From Zerene cesonia (Eukaryota; Arthropoda; Insecta; Lepidoptera; Pieridae), in contig NC_052114.1 in the NCBI RefSeq assembly GCF_012273895.1, positions 8,847,927-8,911,926 of the forward strand: a DNA stretch of 64,000 nt, read 5' to 3'. Numbering within the stretch: the stretch's first letter is position 1; each line of letters begins with the position of its first letter. A model generated the notes under the pieces. That model was not told the origin of the DNA, searched no databases, and saw only the letters and a list, made by a program, of their open reading frames with translations. Positions 36,301 through 43,259 of the stretch are shown here, piece by piece. The position numbers and the translations under genes are program-made.

Positions 36301-38643
36301 NNNNNNNNNNNNNNNNNNNNNNNNNNNNNNNNNNNNNNNNNNNNNNNNNNNNNNNNNNNNNNNNNNNNNNNNNNNNNNNNNNNNNNNNNNNNNNNNNNNN
36401 NNNNNNNNNNNNNNNNNNNNNNNNNNNNNNNNNNNNNNNNNNNNNNNNNNNNNNNNNNNNNNNNNNNNNNNNNNNNNNNNNNNNNNNNNNNNNNNNNNAC
36501 TGCTTGTTCTTTTTGTGTAATCTAATAATAATATGAAACTGAAGGGTTTACTTGTTTGTTTGATCACGCTTATCTCAGGAACTATTGGACCGCCTTTTGA
36601 ACCGACAAAAGTTTTACCGCTGGACATGAGCTCTCTGTGTGCGCGAAGCGGGGTCGTACTGCTAGTAATAGATAATATTGATGATGATGATGATGATGAT
36701 GATGATTGGTTGATGTTCAGTCTAAACGAAATCGCGTGCCAATCTAATTTATTCATTCGATTTTAGATACATATCACCGTCGCGAACTAATTCTGACATC
36801 ACAATCCAGAGGTCAATATCCTTTCCTCCCCGAACAGTGGGGCATGGGGCACGAAGAAAACGTAACGCTGAGTTGGTGGAAGCCGCAGCTAAAGGGACAC
36901 TTACAGGCGCAGAGGCTTTGCGGATCGCTTTGGGACTTGCTAGGTATGTAGCCTTATAATATTTCTAGATGTAATTCGCGGCGTCACTCGCGTGGTACCA
37001 AATTTTATGCAGATACGATATTCTGTTTTCGCTTAAAGAAGTATCAAACATACATCCATCCATACTTATAAACTCTCGCATTTATGATACTAGCTGCGCC
37101 CGCGGTTTCACCCGCGTAAGTCCGTATCCCGTAGGAATATCGGGATAAAAAGTTGCCTATATGTTATTCCAGTTGTCCAGCTATGTACGTATCAAATTTC
37201 ATTGCAATCGGTTTAGGAGTTTTTGCGTGAAAGAGCAACAAACACACACACATATCCTTACAAACTTTCGCATTTATAATATTAGTAGGAAGTAGGAAGT
37301 AGGTTTAAAAGGAAGTAGGATTTGAATATACCGTCTTACTTGTGTATCAATAAATGTTAAGTTTCGATAAGATGCATGAAGTACGAAAATACTTAATCAG
37401 ATATCACATAGATGTGGGTTTAATTCTCGGTGAGGCAATAAGTGTCAGCTTGGTAGGGCAACTGAAACATCATTTTCTTTTCTTGAAAATAAACTCGTTA
37501 AACAAAACATATTTTTTTATGTTGTGATCCCTCTTTCTTATAAGAAAAATAATTATTCATAACTAATTAGAAAACAGAACTTGGAAATTCTAGTGAATTA
37601 TAATTATATTGTAGTTAATATACCAAGATTTTGTGTCTGCTCACCTCGTTCTTGTTTATTAGATATCATGGTGAAATTATTAATGTATTTATATTACTCC
37701 TTTATTCAGTATTATGTTTTACGTACCACACCCACTGTCCCGGTCAGCAACAAAACAACAATTAGATAAATGCTGAAGAAACCGTTAAATTATAATCTAA
37801 CTCGCGATTCCAAACTGTCGAAAAATATCAATCCATAATATGCTTGCATTCTCGTGAGAGTCTAACTTCTCGAAATTTCCATGAATTTCCAGTGAGGACC
37901 CATCAGCCGAGAGACCGCGCCGTCAAGCCGCGAACACCGAGGAGCTCTGTCAAGTCCGGACACAATTCATCCAGCCCCAAGCCGCGCAGAACAACAAGGG
38001 CAACTGGCGCTATGTTGTCAACATGCCCAACAACATGACCCAGCTGGTCCGAGTGGAGACTTGCTCGTATGTACTGAAATCGCAGTCTTCTTTATGGTTC
38101 TTATAAGATTTAAACTGCAAATAGTTATTGTTATGATTTGTGTGTTTATGGTTGTAATAAGAAGCGATGTTTCACTGACCCTAGAAGCTTACTGGAGTTG
38201 AATCTGTGCCTCAAAATTAATGATGAGTAATCAAATTGTTATATGAAATTTTTGTATAAGAAAATATTTCCTTCGAAAAGTGTTGTGATTTTTTTCACAC
38301 CATTAACTTCCTAAGATTCCCAAACATAACGAAGAATTAGAAAAGATATAGTGCTGCCATCTAGTTGATTTTAAGAGAATTGAAAGCAATCGTTACAATT
38401 TAGTTTTATTTAAACTTGATTCTCTGTTCTAATTCGACTGCATGTTCTAATAACATTATTTTTGCCTTCAGGTCTTCGACATGCAGTGGCTTATGCAGCC
38501 TGCCTCGCGGATACACCTCTCGTTGTGAACAAAAATATATTCAAAAGCGATTGGTTGCACTTCAACCAAGTGGGCAAACTTTGTACACCGATGTATTCTG
38601 GATTCCGAGCTGTTGCCAATGCACGATAATTAACAATAATTAA
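11210..38643 (+). CDS. Spätzle-family secreted cystine-knot ligand (seven exons, two on an inverted contig)
   Basis: Spätzle proteins are secreted proproteins whose C-terminal cystine-knot dimer activates Toll-type receptors in immunity, patterning or neurotrophic signalling. The exons (11210-11260, 31166-31308, then 34879-34662 and 33481-33178 on minus, then 36767-36943, 37893-38066, 38472-38643) join in phases 0/2/1/2/2/2 to give 412 residues. The layout is: signal peptide about 1-24; Cys-rich N-terminal segment with a CLHPEPYPE motif (about 57-65); the conserved HVIRKL..DIRTLLSDES stretch; a Tyr/Asn/Pro-rich linker; RRKR at 268-271 and RPRR at 305-308 as proprotein cleavage candidates; the knot from C317 to C406 with NWRYVVN, ETC, CEQKY, QKRLVAL and PSCCQC. 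The family is clear. The paralogue (I lean Spz3/Spz4-like) is not settled. Confidence 0.88.
11664..11875 (+). repeat. Dispersed repeat family B, copy 1
   Basis: It begins 'actagctgcgcctcgcggttt' and contains 'cgcgtaagtccgtatcccgt' and 'aatatcgggataaaaagttgc'. Next come 'tttcattgcaatcggttcag', 'agtttttgcgtgaaagagc' and an ACACACAC run, and it ends 'cgcatttataatattaatagga'. The same order recurs at 37090-37292 (+), 26655-26876 (-) and partly at 15030-15130. The conserved tail suggests a non-autonomous retroelement or Helitron-derived family common in Lepidoptera. Confidence 0.65.
15030..15345 (+). repeat. Diverged family B head joined to another repeat, ending in (AT)n
   Basis: It starts 'actagctgtgacccgcggttg' and carries 'taagtccgtatcccgtagg', 'aatatcggtaacaaaaagtg' and 'ttgtctagctatctacga'. 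It then diverges into a second repeat with 'ttcatgaagatcgttggagcc' and 'gattccgagattccaaat', which runs into a pure (AT)n microsatellite at about 15299-15339. The (AT)n tract is the natural end of this repeat type and not an independent feature. Confidence 0.55.
15813..15902. mobile_element. Short fragment of the 'ccactgctgggacacaggcc' retroelement
   Basis: It carries 'atatatgtttccactgctgg' and 'gacacaggcctctgtgagg', then 'gttcaggccataat', and stops at 'caaccacg'. It matches the first 80-90 bp of the longer copy at 17653-17970. The wording is typical of the untranslated end of RTE-like or related non-LTR elements in Lepidoptera. Confidence 0.55.
16785..16935 (+). repeat. Dispersed repeat family H, copy 3
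   Basis: It shows 'tttaaataggaccatgtggg', 'aagcaccaacgttcaaataa', 'acacagttgaatttctaacc' and 'tttaaatcggtcgaaaaag' in the same order as 8030-8210 and 8735-8960. A small internal duplication ('aaattgtcag' and 'ctgacaattt', inverted) lies at its left edge, around 16794-16830. Confidence 0.5.
17653..17970. mobile_element. Non-LTR retroelement end fragment (RTE-like) with (CAT)n
   Basis: It opens with a (CATCAT)n microsatellite, then 'cccatatatgttcccactgc', 'tgggacacaggcctcctatg', 'ccaccacgctggccaagtgc', 'ggacatgccggtttcctcac', 'gatgttttccttcaccgttt' and 'ctcgaaccctgacttatcga', ending in 'tgagccaccactcct'. This is a highly repeated lepidopteran sequence. The simple-repeat edge suggests the 3' terminus of an RTE-clade element lying on the minus strand. 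Confidence 0.6.
18480..18625 (+). repeat. Dispersed repeat related to family H
   Basis: It contains 'aaaatggaaccaaattacaa', 'caattccgtatcaacaaaaa', 'gaatcacatcaatcggtgca' and 'aaataaagtcgaattaagaa' followed by 'actcctttattttag'. This ordered wording matches a common lepidopteran repeat whose tail resembles family H. Confidence 0.45.
20974..21284 (+). mobile_element. Near full-length lepidopteran SINE (Metulj/Bm1-like), copy 3
   Basis: This is the best-preserved copy. It has the head 'tcgagcatgcttcggcacga', 'ttgggccagctcgcatcggg', 'gaagtaccacacccccacag' and 'ggcgtgaaataatagc'. These are followed by 'gagtgggggagccggaggc', the polypyrimidine tract 'cctttccttatcccttatcc', 'agaggtctgagcctctgcga', 'ttcatgggcgttggtgatcg', 'tttaccatcaagcgaaccac', and an A-rich end. 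Open frames within it are not genes. Confidence 0.75.
21954..22242 (+). mobile_element. Lepidopteran SINE (Metulj/Bm1-like), copy 4
   Basis: It has the same architecture as 20974-21284: 'gtagtcgagcacttcggcac', 'gggccagctcgcaccgggga', 'cggcgagtgggggagggggc', the pyrimidine-rich middle, 'ttcatgggcggtggtagcgc', 'ttaccatcaggcgacccacc', and a short A-rich tail. The 'agaggt...cctctgcg' box is largely lost. Confidence 0.72.
22304..22495 (+). mobile_element. Partial lepidopteran SINE, copy 5 (3' end missing or interrupted)
   Basis: It carries the head 'cacgcttaggcacgaattga', 'gttcgcaccgggagagatac', 'cggggtgaaatagtgca' and 'cggtgagtgtgggagtacat', then 'ccactcccagtcctttcctt'. It stops near 22495. After about 115 bp of unrelated AT-rich DNA, 'attagctcattccctatccc' at about 22612-22645 may be the resumed pyrimidine tract. 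Confidence 0.6.
23618..23733 (+). mobile_element. Internally deleted lepidopteran SINE, copy 6
   Basis: The head ('cacgaattggacagctagca', 'tcgggaaaggaacacatcc') is joined directly to the 3' block ('gggtggtggtagcgcttacc', 'atcatgcgacccaccagctc'). About 170 bp of the middle is missing. Confidence 0.6.
24161..24230 (+). repeat. tRNA-like SINE head fragment
   Basis: It shows 'accgcctcgttgctacaggg', 'gagcatagagagttgttgg' and a B-box-like 'ggtttcgattcccgacaggg'. The layout resembles a tRNA-derived lepidopteran SINE. It does not fold convincingly as a tRNA, so it is not called a tRNA gene. Confidence 0.45.
26655..26876 (-). repeat. Dispersed repeat family B, copy 2
   Basis: Read on minus, it starts 'actagctgcgcaccgcggt' and has 'tccgtatcccgtaagaatatc', 'gttgcctatgtgttattcca', 'caaatttcattgcaatcggt' and a run of alternating ACAT/ACAC words, ending in 'ataatattagtaga'. 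It matches 11664-11875 and 37090-37292 in order. Confidence 0.62.
27368..27545 (+). mobile_element. Deleted lepidopteran SINE, copy 7
   Basis: It contains 'cacactcccacagaagactg' and 'ttcatgggcggtggtgatcg', then 'cttaccgtcaggcgaacca'. The middle is replaced by two copies of 'acctgaaggtctatat' in direct repeat, which marks a local duplication. Confidence 0.58.
30118..30455 (+). mobile_element. Diverged lepidopteran SINE, copy 8
   Basis: Recognisable blocks are 'atgagtgggggagccggag', 'gcagaggtagagcctctgcg', 'aatccttactgtatccctta' and a decayed tail, 'ttcacgatccaccaactcgg'. The 'ttcat' block appears twice (near 30246 and 30407), so the copy is rearranged. Confidence 0.5.
31166..31308 (+). CDS. 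Spätzle-family exon 2 (signal peptide end, Cys-rich segment)
   Basis: Acceptor attttcag ends at 31165. The exon stays open in phase 0 and ends at cctga|gtacgg (phase 2). It is strikingly GC-rich compared with its surroundings. It encodes the end of the signal peptide (IIWTASGG), then Cys-rich NCPYGQNC, PPCAQPGLTYC and the CLHPEPYPE motif that Spätzle proteins carry before a conserved helical segment. The split Glu codon is completed exactly by exon 3 as found on the minus strand. Confidence 0.85.
31440..31935 (-). mobile_element. RTE-clade retrotransposon, 3' part of reverse transcriptase ORF
   Basis: The minus strand reads from the gap edge: FGKLRGVF, IPQCLKTKVFNQCVL, MTYGAETWTL, KVTQRAMERAMLGISLRDQ, RTKVIDIAQRISKLKWQWAG, HPAARWTDDIRRVAGS, then EWRALGEAYVQQWTEKG and stop. 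This is the characteristic C-terminus of lepidopteran RTE-type endonuclease/reverse transcriptases. The frame is intact up to the N gap at 31936, so it is a young copy. It sits in intron 2 of the Spätzle-family gene, antisense to it. Confidence 0.88.
31936..32935. other. 1000-N scaffold gap
   Basis: Exactly 1000 Ns, a fixed-size placeholder. It starts inside an RTE reverse transcriptase frame, so the assembly probably broke on this repeat. Confidence 0.98.
32936..33141 (-). repeat. Duplicate of part of exon 4 (assembly artefact)
   Basis: These 206 bases are identical, as far as I can see, to 33191-33396. They are bounded on both sides by N runs (31936-32935 and 33142-33151). A perfect coding duplicate ending exactly at gaps is what an unmerged overlap or alternative haplotype contig produces. 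It should not be counted as a second exon. Confidence 0.85.
33142..33151. other. 10-N contig junction
   Basis: Ten Ns separate the short duplicated piece from the main body of the contig. Confidence 0.95.
33178..33481 (-). CDS. Spätzle-family exon 4 (in inverted contig)
   Basis: On minus, the acceptor is gctgtttcag before 33481 and the donor is gtaagttg after 33178. The exon enters in phase 1 and leaves in phase 2, matching exon 3 (out phase 1) and exon 5 (in phase 2). It encodes about 101 residues of the pro-domain linker, Tyr/Asn/Pro-rich, with motifs such as GYWDPINYDKD, NPNYFNTPNFYRNYDTDW and VTHYNPSEWWK. It has no catalytic or knot residues. Taken alone it looks like a minus-strand gene; the phases show that it belongs to the + strand gene. 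Confidence 0.85.
33590..34204 (+). mobile_element. 5'-truncated non-LTR retrotransposon (CR1/Jockey-like RT tail)
   Basis: An open frame at 33597-33986 (about 129 codons) ends with a pattern typical of the C-terminus of CR1/Jockey-like reverse transcriptases (H..RN......PFSKNLYGQRR.AYMLPDILNGL). About 190 bp of AT-rich 3' UTR follow, then an 'aataataaataat' run and poly-A near 34178-34204. It is inserted in the intron between exons 3 and 4. Being short and poly-A-ended, it is a typical 5'-truncated insertion. Confidence 0.65.
34330..34535. repeat. Dispersed repeat fragment
   Basis: It contains 'tatgaaagtttgtttgttta', 'attattgaaccgattttgat' and 'ttgctcccttgggataaaac', then 'ggcggctggaacgagcgtc'. 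The order (gaaagtttg, gaaccgattttgat, gggataaaa) is typical of interspersed repeats in Lepidoptera. No family is assigned. Confidence 0.45.
34662..34879 (-). CDS. Spätzle-family exon 3 (in inverted contig)
   Basis: On minus, acceptor ggtttacag precedes 34879 and donor gtaattaa follows 34662. In phase 2 it completes the split Glu of exon 2 and continues HVIRKLVQAGQYDIRTLLSDE, the conserved block after the YPE motif in Spätzle-family pro-domains. DDFDAVKKGSYPYGYGPNS, DQISLVDDGPDYQ and FHARFNH follow. It leaves in phase 1, which exon 4 accepts. It lies on the strand opposite to exons 1, 2 and 5-7. Confidence 0.85.
35438..35498 (+). mobile_element. Possible 5' end of an RTE-type element at the contig edge
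   Basis: The last 60 bases before the gap ('ggggatgggcagcagcatca', 'ccgatccgagaagctgtgca', 'ctgcggtcg') resemble, from memory, the 5' leader of lepidopteran RTE elements (gatgggcagcagcg..., ...ctgcggtcacc...). If so, this is the 5' end of an element running into the gap on +. The match is short and unverified. Confidence 0.4.
35499..36498. other. 1000-N scaffold gap
   Basis: Exactly 1000 Ns. All long open frames that cross it are made of unknown bases and are meaningless. Confidence 0.98.
36525..36710 (+). repeat. Dispersed repeat fragment plus (GAT)n microsatellite
   Basis: It contains 'ctgaagggtttacttgtttg', 'cacgcttatctcaggaacta' and 'gcgcgaagcggggtcgtact', then 'gctagtaatagata' and a GATGAT run at about 36679-36706. 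The wording matches other degenerate repeats here (actcagaaactactgg-type core, cgaagcggggt end). Confidence 0.5.
36767..36943 (+). CDS. Spätzle-family exon 5 (proprotein cleavage region)
   Basis: Acceptor cgattttag ends at 36766; donor ctag|gtatgt follows 36943. Phase 2 is kept in and out. The frame KYISPSRTNSD...ITIQRSISFPPRTVGHGARRKR is followed by NAELVEAAAKGTLTGAEAL. RRKR (residues 268-271 of the assembled protein) is a canonical furin-type site upstream of the knot. A downstream acceptor (atccag at 36809) would break this frame: only the 36766 acceptor joins both neighbours in frame. Confidence 0.82.
37090..37292 (+). repeat. Dispersed repeat family B, copy 3
   Basis: This is the cleanest copy: 'actagctgcgcccgcggttt', 'cacccgcgtaagtccgtatc', 'cgggataaaaagttgcctat', 'caaatttcattgcaatcggt', 'agtttttgcgtgaaagagca', an ACACAC run, and 'tcgcatttataatattagta'. 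It lies in the intron between exons 5 and 6. Confidence 0.65.
37893..38066 (+). CDS. Spätzle-family exon 6 (start of the cystine knot)
   Basis: Acceptor gaatttccag ends at 37892; donor ttgctc|gtatgt follows 38066. The exon is GC-rich. It encodes SEDPSAERPRR, a second dibasic site, then NTEELCQVRTQFIQPQAA, KGNWRYVVNMPNN and TQLVRVETC. The C...NWRYVVN...VRVETC arrangement is the first half of the Spätzle cystine knot. Phase 2 in and out. Confidence 0.92.
38353..38367 (-). promoter_or_regulatory. CTCF-like motif
   Basis: On minus this reads CAACTAGATGGCAGC. It fits the CTCF core CCASYAGRKGGCRS at 13 of 14 positions. It lies in the last intron of the Spätzle-family gene. This is a motif match only. 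Confidence 0.3.
38472..38643 (+). CDS. Spätzle-family exon 7 (end of the cystine knot, stop codon)
   Basis: Acceptor tgccttcag ends at 38471. The exon completes the knot with SSSTCSGLCSLPRGYTSRCE, QKYIQKRLVALQPSGQTLYT, DVFWIPSCCQCTIINNN and TAA at 38641-38643. The closing PSCCQC cysteine cluster is diagnostic for the family. Together with exon 6 there are eight cysteines (317, 355, 360, 364, 374, 403, 404, 406), enough for a knot plus an inter-chain bridge. Confidence 0.93.
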
Positions 38644-38733
38644 ATCTATGTGTTAACTTCCTTGTGATGTATTTTTAAGCTAAAATGTATTGCATGTTGT
38701 GTTTTATTGTACGCATAGAGTTGCCGCTATTCG

Positions 38734-38747
38734 ATACTAGATGGCGC
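38734..38747 (+). promoter_or_regulatory. CTCF-like motif
   Basis: ATACTAGATGGCGC matches the CTCF core at 12 of 14 positions, about 90 bp after the Spätzle-family stop codon, in divergent orientation to the one at 38353-38367. Confidence 0.3.
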
Positions 38748-38849
38748 TGTCATATTGCTCTCTCGTGAATGTTTGTGACTTTTAGATGTTTACAATTTAA
38801 ATACGGTTCCTGTATTATTTAAATTTAAAATAATATCAAAATTAATATT

Positions 38850-38855
38850 AATAAA
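38850..38855 (+). terminator. Candidate polyadenylation signal of the Spätzle-family gene
   Basis: This is the first AATAAA after the stop codon that I noted, about 207 bp downstream, in very AT-rich sequence where such hexamers also occur by chance. Confidence 0.35.
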
Positions 38856-39679
38856 AATTCATATAATTTCCTAAATATATTTGTATTGCAATTAAATTTA
38901 GTAATTTTACGTGTAAAAACAGAGTATTATGTATATTAATAGGTACAAAGTATTTAATCTAGTATTATTCAAAATATCTAGATTTGTATATAGTAGTGCA
39001 ACTGTAAGTGAACAATTTTAATTGGTGACTAATACCCGCGAAAAAATATTTTTTCTCGCTAAAGCTTTTCAGCTTTATGCCTAAAAATGCATATGTATTG
39101 TATTTTATATCGAAATTATTTTACTGGGATTTTTATTTTTTTCGTACTTACCTATCATTAAATCTTTACTTTGATTCGATGTAGTTGTGCTGTTGAAGCT
39201 ATTGCTACAAATGATTTAATATTTCAACATATTATGTGCCTATAGATTAACGAAATTCTGTTAAACATATTTTTTTATTATTTGATTAAAAAATTCTTAT
39301 AAAAATAGGTTCCCAAACCGTAGAGAAACTACTATTTGGGAACTTTCAACTCTCGTTTTATTTGCCATTAGAAGGAATGTGTCGTAAGTACCAGCTTACG
39401 CATACATAAAATGAACAATACAATTTACACATAATATTATACTTTCATAAATATATTAAGTTGATTTTATAAAGAACAATTAGAATCTCTGAGTTAGCGT
39501 TAATAGTTTGACATTCATTATAATTAAGAGATGACATGCATTCAGTTCTGTTATACTTATGTAAATAACTTGATACATTATAAACCAGTTCTTAACTGAT
39601 AATATAAAATGGAAATTTTAAATTTGTTTTATTCGAAAACCTCATTACTTATTCTTAAAAACTTTACACTATAAAAAAT

Positions 39680-39860
39680 CTATCTGTGTATACGTGAACT
39701 GGAAAGAAATGCACTTATTTGAGTAATACAAAAATTCGACCATGCGGGACTTGAACTTGCGTCGTTCACCATATCGGCTGTCGCCTTACCCAGTCGCCCA
39801 CGGTTTCGCCTTAGCCATGGAATACTTCTATTCTTCCTTTTAAGCCCACGGCACCTTATT
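39680..39860 (-). mobile_element. tRNA-derived SINE
   Basis: On minus there is an A-box-like TGGGCGACTGGG (39789-39800), followed about 33 bp later by a B-box-like GTTCAAGTCCCGC (39744-39756). This is the RNA polymerase III promoter arrangement of a tRNA-type SINE. Flanking 'ggtgccgtgggcttaaaagg' and 'tggctaaggcgaaaccgtgg' form the head, and 'tattactcaaataagtgc' the body. It does not close an acceptor stem, so it is not a functional tRNA. Confidence 0.55.
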
Positions 39861-40579
39861 GACATTCGACAATATTTTTTTCATATACTGTTGTCATTAA
39901 AAAAATGCCCAAAATTTTAAGAACACACCATTCTTAGTTATATTCGGTGAAATTAAAATGTTGTTAAAGTAAATTAAACTAAATTTTAGTTACATTAATT
40001 CAATACAAATTGAACACTGTGTTAATATAGTTAATATTTTATTATATACATTATTTTGACTTTCAAAATATAGACTAGATAGACTTTCAAAATCTCCCAG
40101 CTTGCGCTCTCAAAAAAGCTAAAAGAATAAACTGAAAATGTAAATCTCGACAATATTATTCTAAATTTGGAAGGAGTGGTTGACAAAGTGGCATATTTTC
40201 CCGGGATTGAGTTAACGGCTCAATTTAAGGGGTGAAAATCGCCACATCTGCGGGATAGCACCCCGGGCTTACAGGCCTACCTTAACAAACTTCCTCTTAT
40301 GCGTTACATCCTTTTATTCATTTTTTTTCTTTAAAACTACGATTAAGTAATTTGCGTTATAATTTTTAATTTATTTTGTTTTACGATTTAATTTCTTTTT
40401 AAACTTATACAAATAAAAACAATAGCGAGGTAGGAATTTGAAGTGATGAATCCTTTACCCATATAATTACTTATGAGTACGCAAATAGTAGCCTATTGTC
40501 ACAAAAACAAAAGGATTATTCACTATGGCATCTACAATGAACTTGAAAGCAGTTGCGTCAAGCGCCAAAACTCACGCTT

Positions 40580-41030
40580 CAAAAATAAAAATTCAAGCAA
40601 AAAGCTCGACACGCGTAAAAGTAAAAGAGGAAGCAGGGAAAAAAATCAATGCTTGCGTTTTATGTTCTGTGCGTGTGACAGATCGGTTGTCATGGCGACC
40701 ACGACGGGGGAAGCATTTGGCGGGAAATAAGGGCGTATGTCAATGGGGTGAAAACAATATAGCGCTGCGTTTCCTCTGCATAAAGTTGAAGTCGCATCGC
40801 GATCCTTTTTACGCTGTTATGGTATTGGATAACGAAGTGCGTTGTGCGAGAGAGACAGAGGATGGGGTAAGGTTGGTGATCGATATTACGCACTTTTGTA
40901 GCAATGAAATTGGCACGACACGATGCAAGAACGCGGTTTGCACGCGTTGCAACCTTTTAATTTTTGATTTCGCTCCGTTTCACACTGGCGACCGGCTGGT
41001 TTTTCGTTTATGATACCTTTATTGATGGAG
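40580..41030 (+). promoter_or_regulatory. GC-richer island with RFX-like X-box, candidate promoter, enhancer or unknown ORF
   Basis: This 450-bp stretch stands out for its CpG content. GTTGTCATGGCGAC at 40686-40699 is close to the palindromic RFX X-box GTTGCCATGGCAAC (12 of 14). A 162-codon open frame (40525-41013, +) spans it, with several Cys residues near the end, but I recognise no domain and it has no clear splice context. It could be a distal regulatory element of Tet, or an unannotated single-exon gene. Confidence 0.3.
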
Positions 41031-43259
41031 TATTTTTAAAAAGCGATGATACGTAGAATGGTTTTGAACGAGAGCAAGAGTTGCGCTTATTAAACGTTGT
41101 TTATGGAACCTTTGCAATTTTTTTCGATATCATAAATTTTAGACTACAACAAAAATATTACATTTTCTGTTTTTAGTTTCTGGTTATTACATAGGTACAA
41201 TTCTATATTTATATAATACAAAACAAAATATATTACATACCTACATGTGTTTATATAAATTATTAATTTGCAAACAAATATTTATTCCCGTCATAGAGTA
41301 TACTAAATTATATAATATTTATGTGACTCTTAATATAAATAAGGCATACATATTAGAAATTTACGAAAACTATGATCGAGCTCAAATATACATTAAACAT
41401 ATATTTTAATGTATAAATGACAGATGCTTACCTATGACGAATATGGGAAAAATAATGGTAGTAGATGAAAAAGTGAGTGTGCGGTAAAATTTGATGAGTC
41501 ATTGCGTCGGGTGTGGTACAGACGGCAAATTTGTTATTTTGGAATCAAATTATATGGCATGGAGTGAAATTGATTTACTCCCTTTGTTCTTGTAACAATA
41601 GAGTTTTTATTGTAACTAAATTGTTTTTTAGAAAATAAACTCGTAATATAAAAATACAGTTTTAAATTAATGCATATCACATTTTTAGGCTTTAAATTTG
41701 AAAGCGTTTATAAATTCTAAACTACATCAAAGCAAATAAACTTACAGAGAAGCTTTATGGTACTAGTAAGCTCTTATTTCAGTTTTTTCATTATATTTAA
41801 TAATATATAGATACCTACTTAGGATATTAAGATAATCAATTTAATAATTTCTGGCCACAACAGCTGCTTAAGCCTCTTATATATAGCTAAAGAGAAATTG
41901 ATTCTGCTTCATCATTCCCATGACTATGAGATGGGAAAATTTATTGGCGAAAAAACCGTGCCTGACCAACTTTATGTCTATATTTATATATTTATTTATT
42001 TATACTCTCAACGTCTCTGGGTTGTTACTGAAATATATTGTAATAAACAAATAAATCTCAAAGAAAATGAGCTATTTCTACTTTGATTCTCGTATTGTAA
42101 GTTTTTCATCATTCGATCTTATAACGGTTACCAATTATTACTTTTAATATGAAGTACATGTCAAACATATTTTTGAATAATTGATATTACACGATAACTA
42201 CCTATTCTTTCATATTAAATTATTTGGTTATTGACTCTAATCCGCTATGCTAAGTGAGCGGACAGAACAGCTGCCATATTTTTTACAGCGTAACATTCTT
42301 TCATTTTTTACATATGCTATTGTGTATGTTACGTTTGAAAGTCTTAATAAATCCTTTTTACGTTTATAATAATTTATGAAGAATCTTTAAATCTCACTCG
42401 CTTTTGTTCAAGGTATACACTTTTTTATTATTTATAATAATCGCTTTTAAATGTTGACATTTAGACATTATAGAATATAGACCTATATTTGCTTTAACTT
42501 CGTTTCCTTGCTAAAAAGCAATAGAGTAGATTTTTTTATTTCTTTCAGTCAAGCGATAAAGTTCCTATAAAAATATTTCCAATTACATTTAGAAACTTAC
42601 TACGGAAATATTATATGTTACATGAACAGTCAACGAAGTAGGTAATTAATAGAAGTAATTAATCGCACAAAACATGTAATAAACGGACCTATATCAGAGT
42701 TCCAGATCTACGCTTGTTACAATTTGTAGATTTTTGATAGATAAATAATACGTACACAAGGTTTTGCGTGGCTCAATAGCCTGGTTTCATAACATGTTAT
42801 ATGAAAGTTGTGGTTGTAATCCATTCAGTATTGGAAATTAAAGAAATTATGCTATTATAGATATGCAGTGATTTCAAATTTGTAGTTCAACTCTACTAAA
42901 TTATTGTATGTTGAATGAGTATTAAAAATGATTATAGAATTCGTTATAAAAATGTCGTAGGTAAGACAATAATGAATTAAATGTAATTGTAACAATTGCC
43001 TGAAGGTTTTTTTTAATTAATTGTAATGTAAGGTATATCTGTCCTAATAAATTTGTTGAGTAATCTCTCTGTTAGTATTGAATTTCCCTTACCACTTATA
43101 AAATTCTGCATTACGTCCTGGCAAGTTAATAATTTGTAGGAATGGTATGTCAAATATCGCACCAAAATGAAGAAATTCCTAATTCCCACGTTATGAAAAT
43201 GAGGGTTACTGAGGTATTGTTTTTATTTTGTAAAATGATAGGTGAGGCGAGTGATTAGT

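Larger units (their letters stand above)
38860..43255. other. AT-rich intergenic region between the Spätzle-family gene and Tet
   Basis: No convincing exon. It holds a tRNA-derived SINE (39680-39860) and a GC-richer island with an RFX-like X-box (40580-41030). The rest is AT-rich and unannotated. Confidence 0.55.

Noticed and set aside
35438..36756. Long open frames across 35.4-36.8 kb on both strands
   Set aside because: They consist almost entirely of Ns; only the flanking bases are real.
36810..36943. Alternative exon 5 starting at the atccag acceptor (36809)
   Set aside because: From the phase-2 end of exon 4 it reads a different frame (GQYPFLPEQWGM...) which does not join exon 6 in the knot frame; the 36766 acceptor fits both sides and gives the RRKR site.
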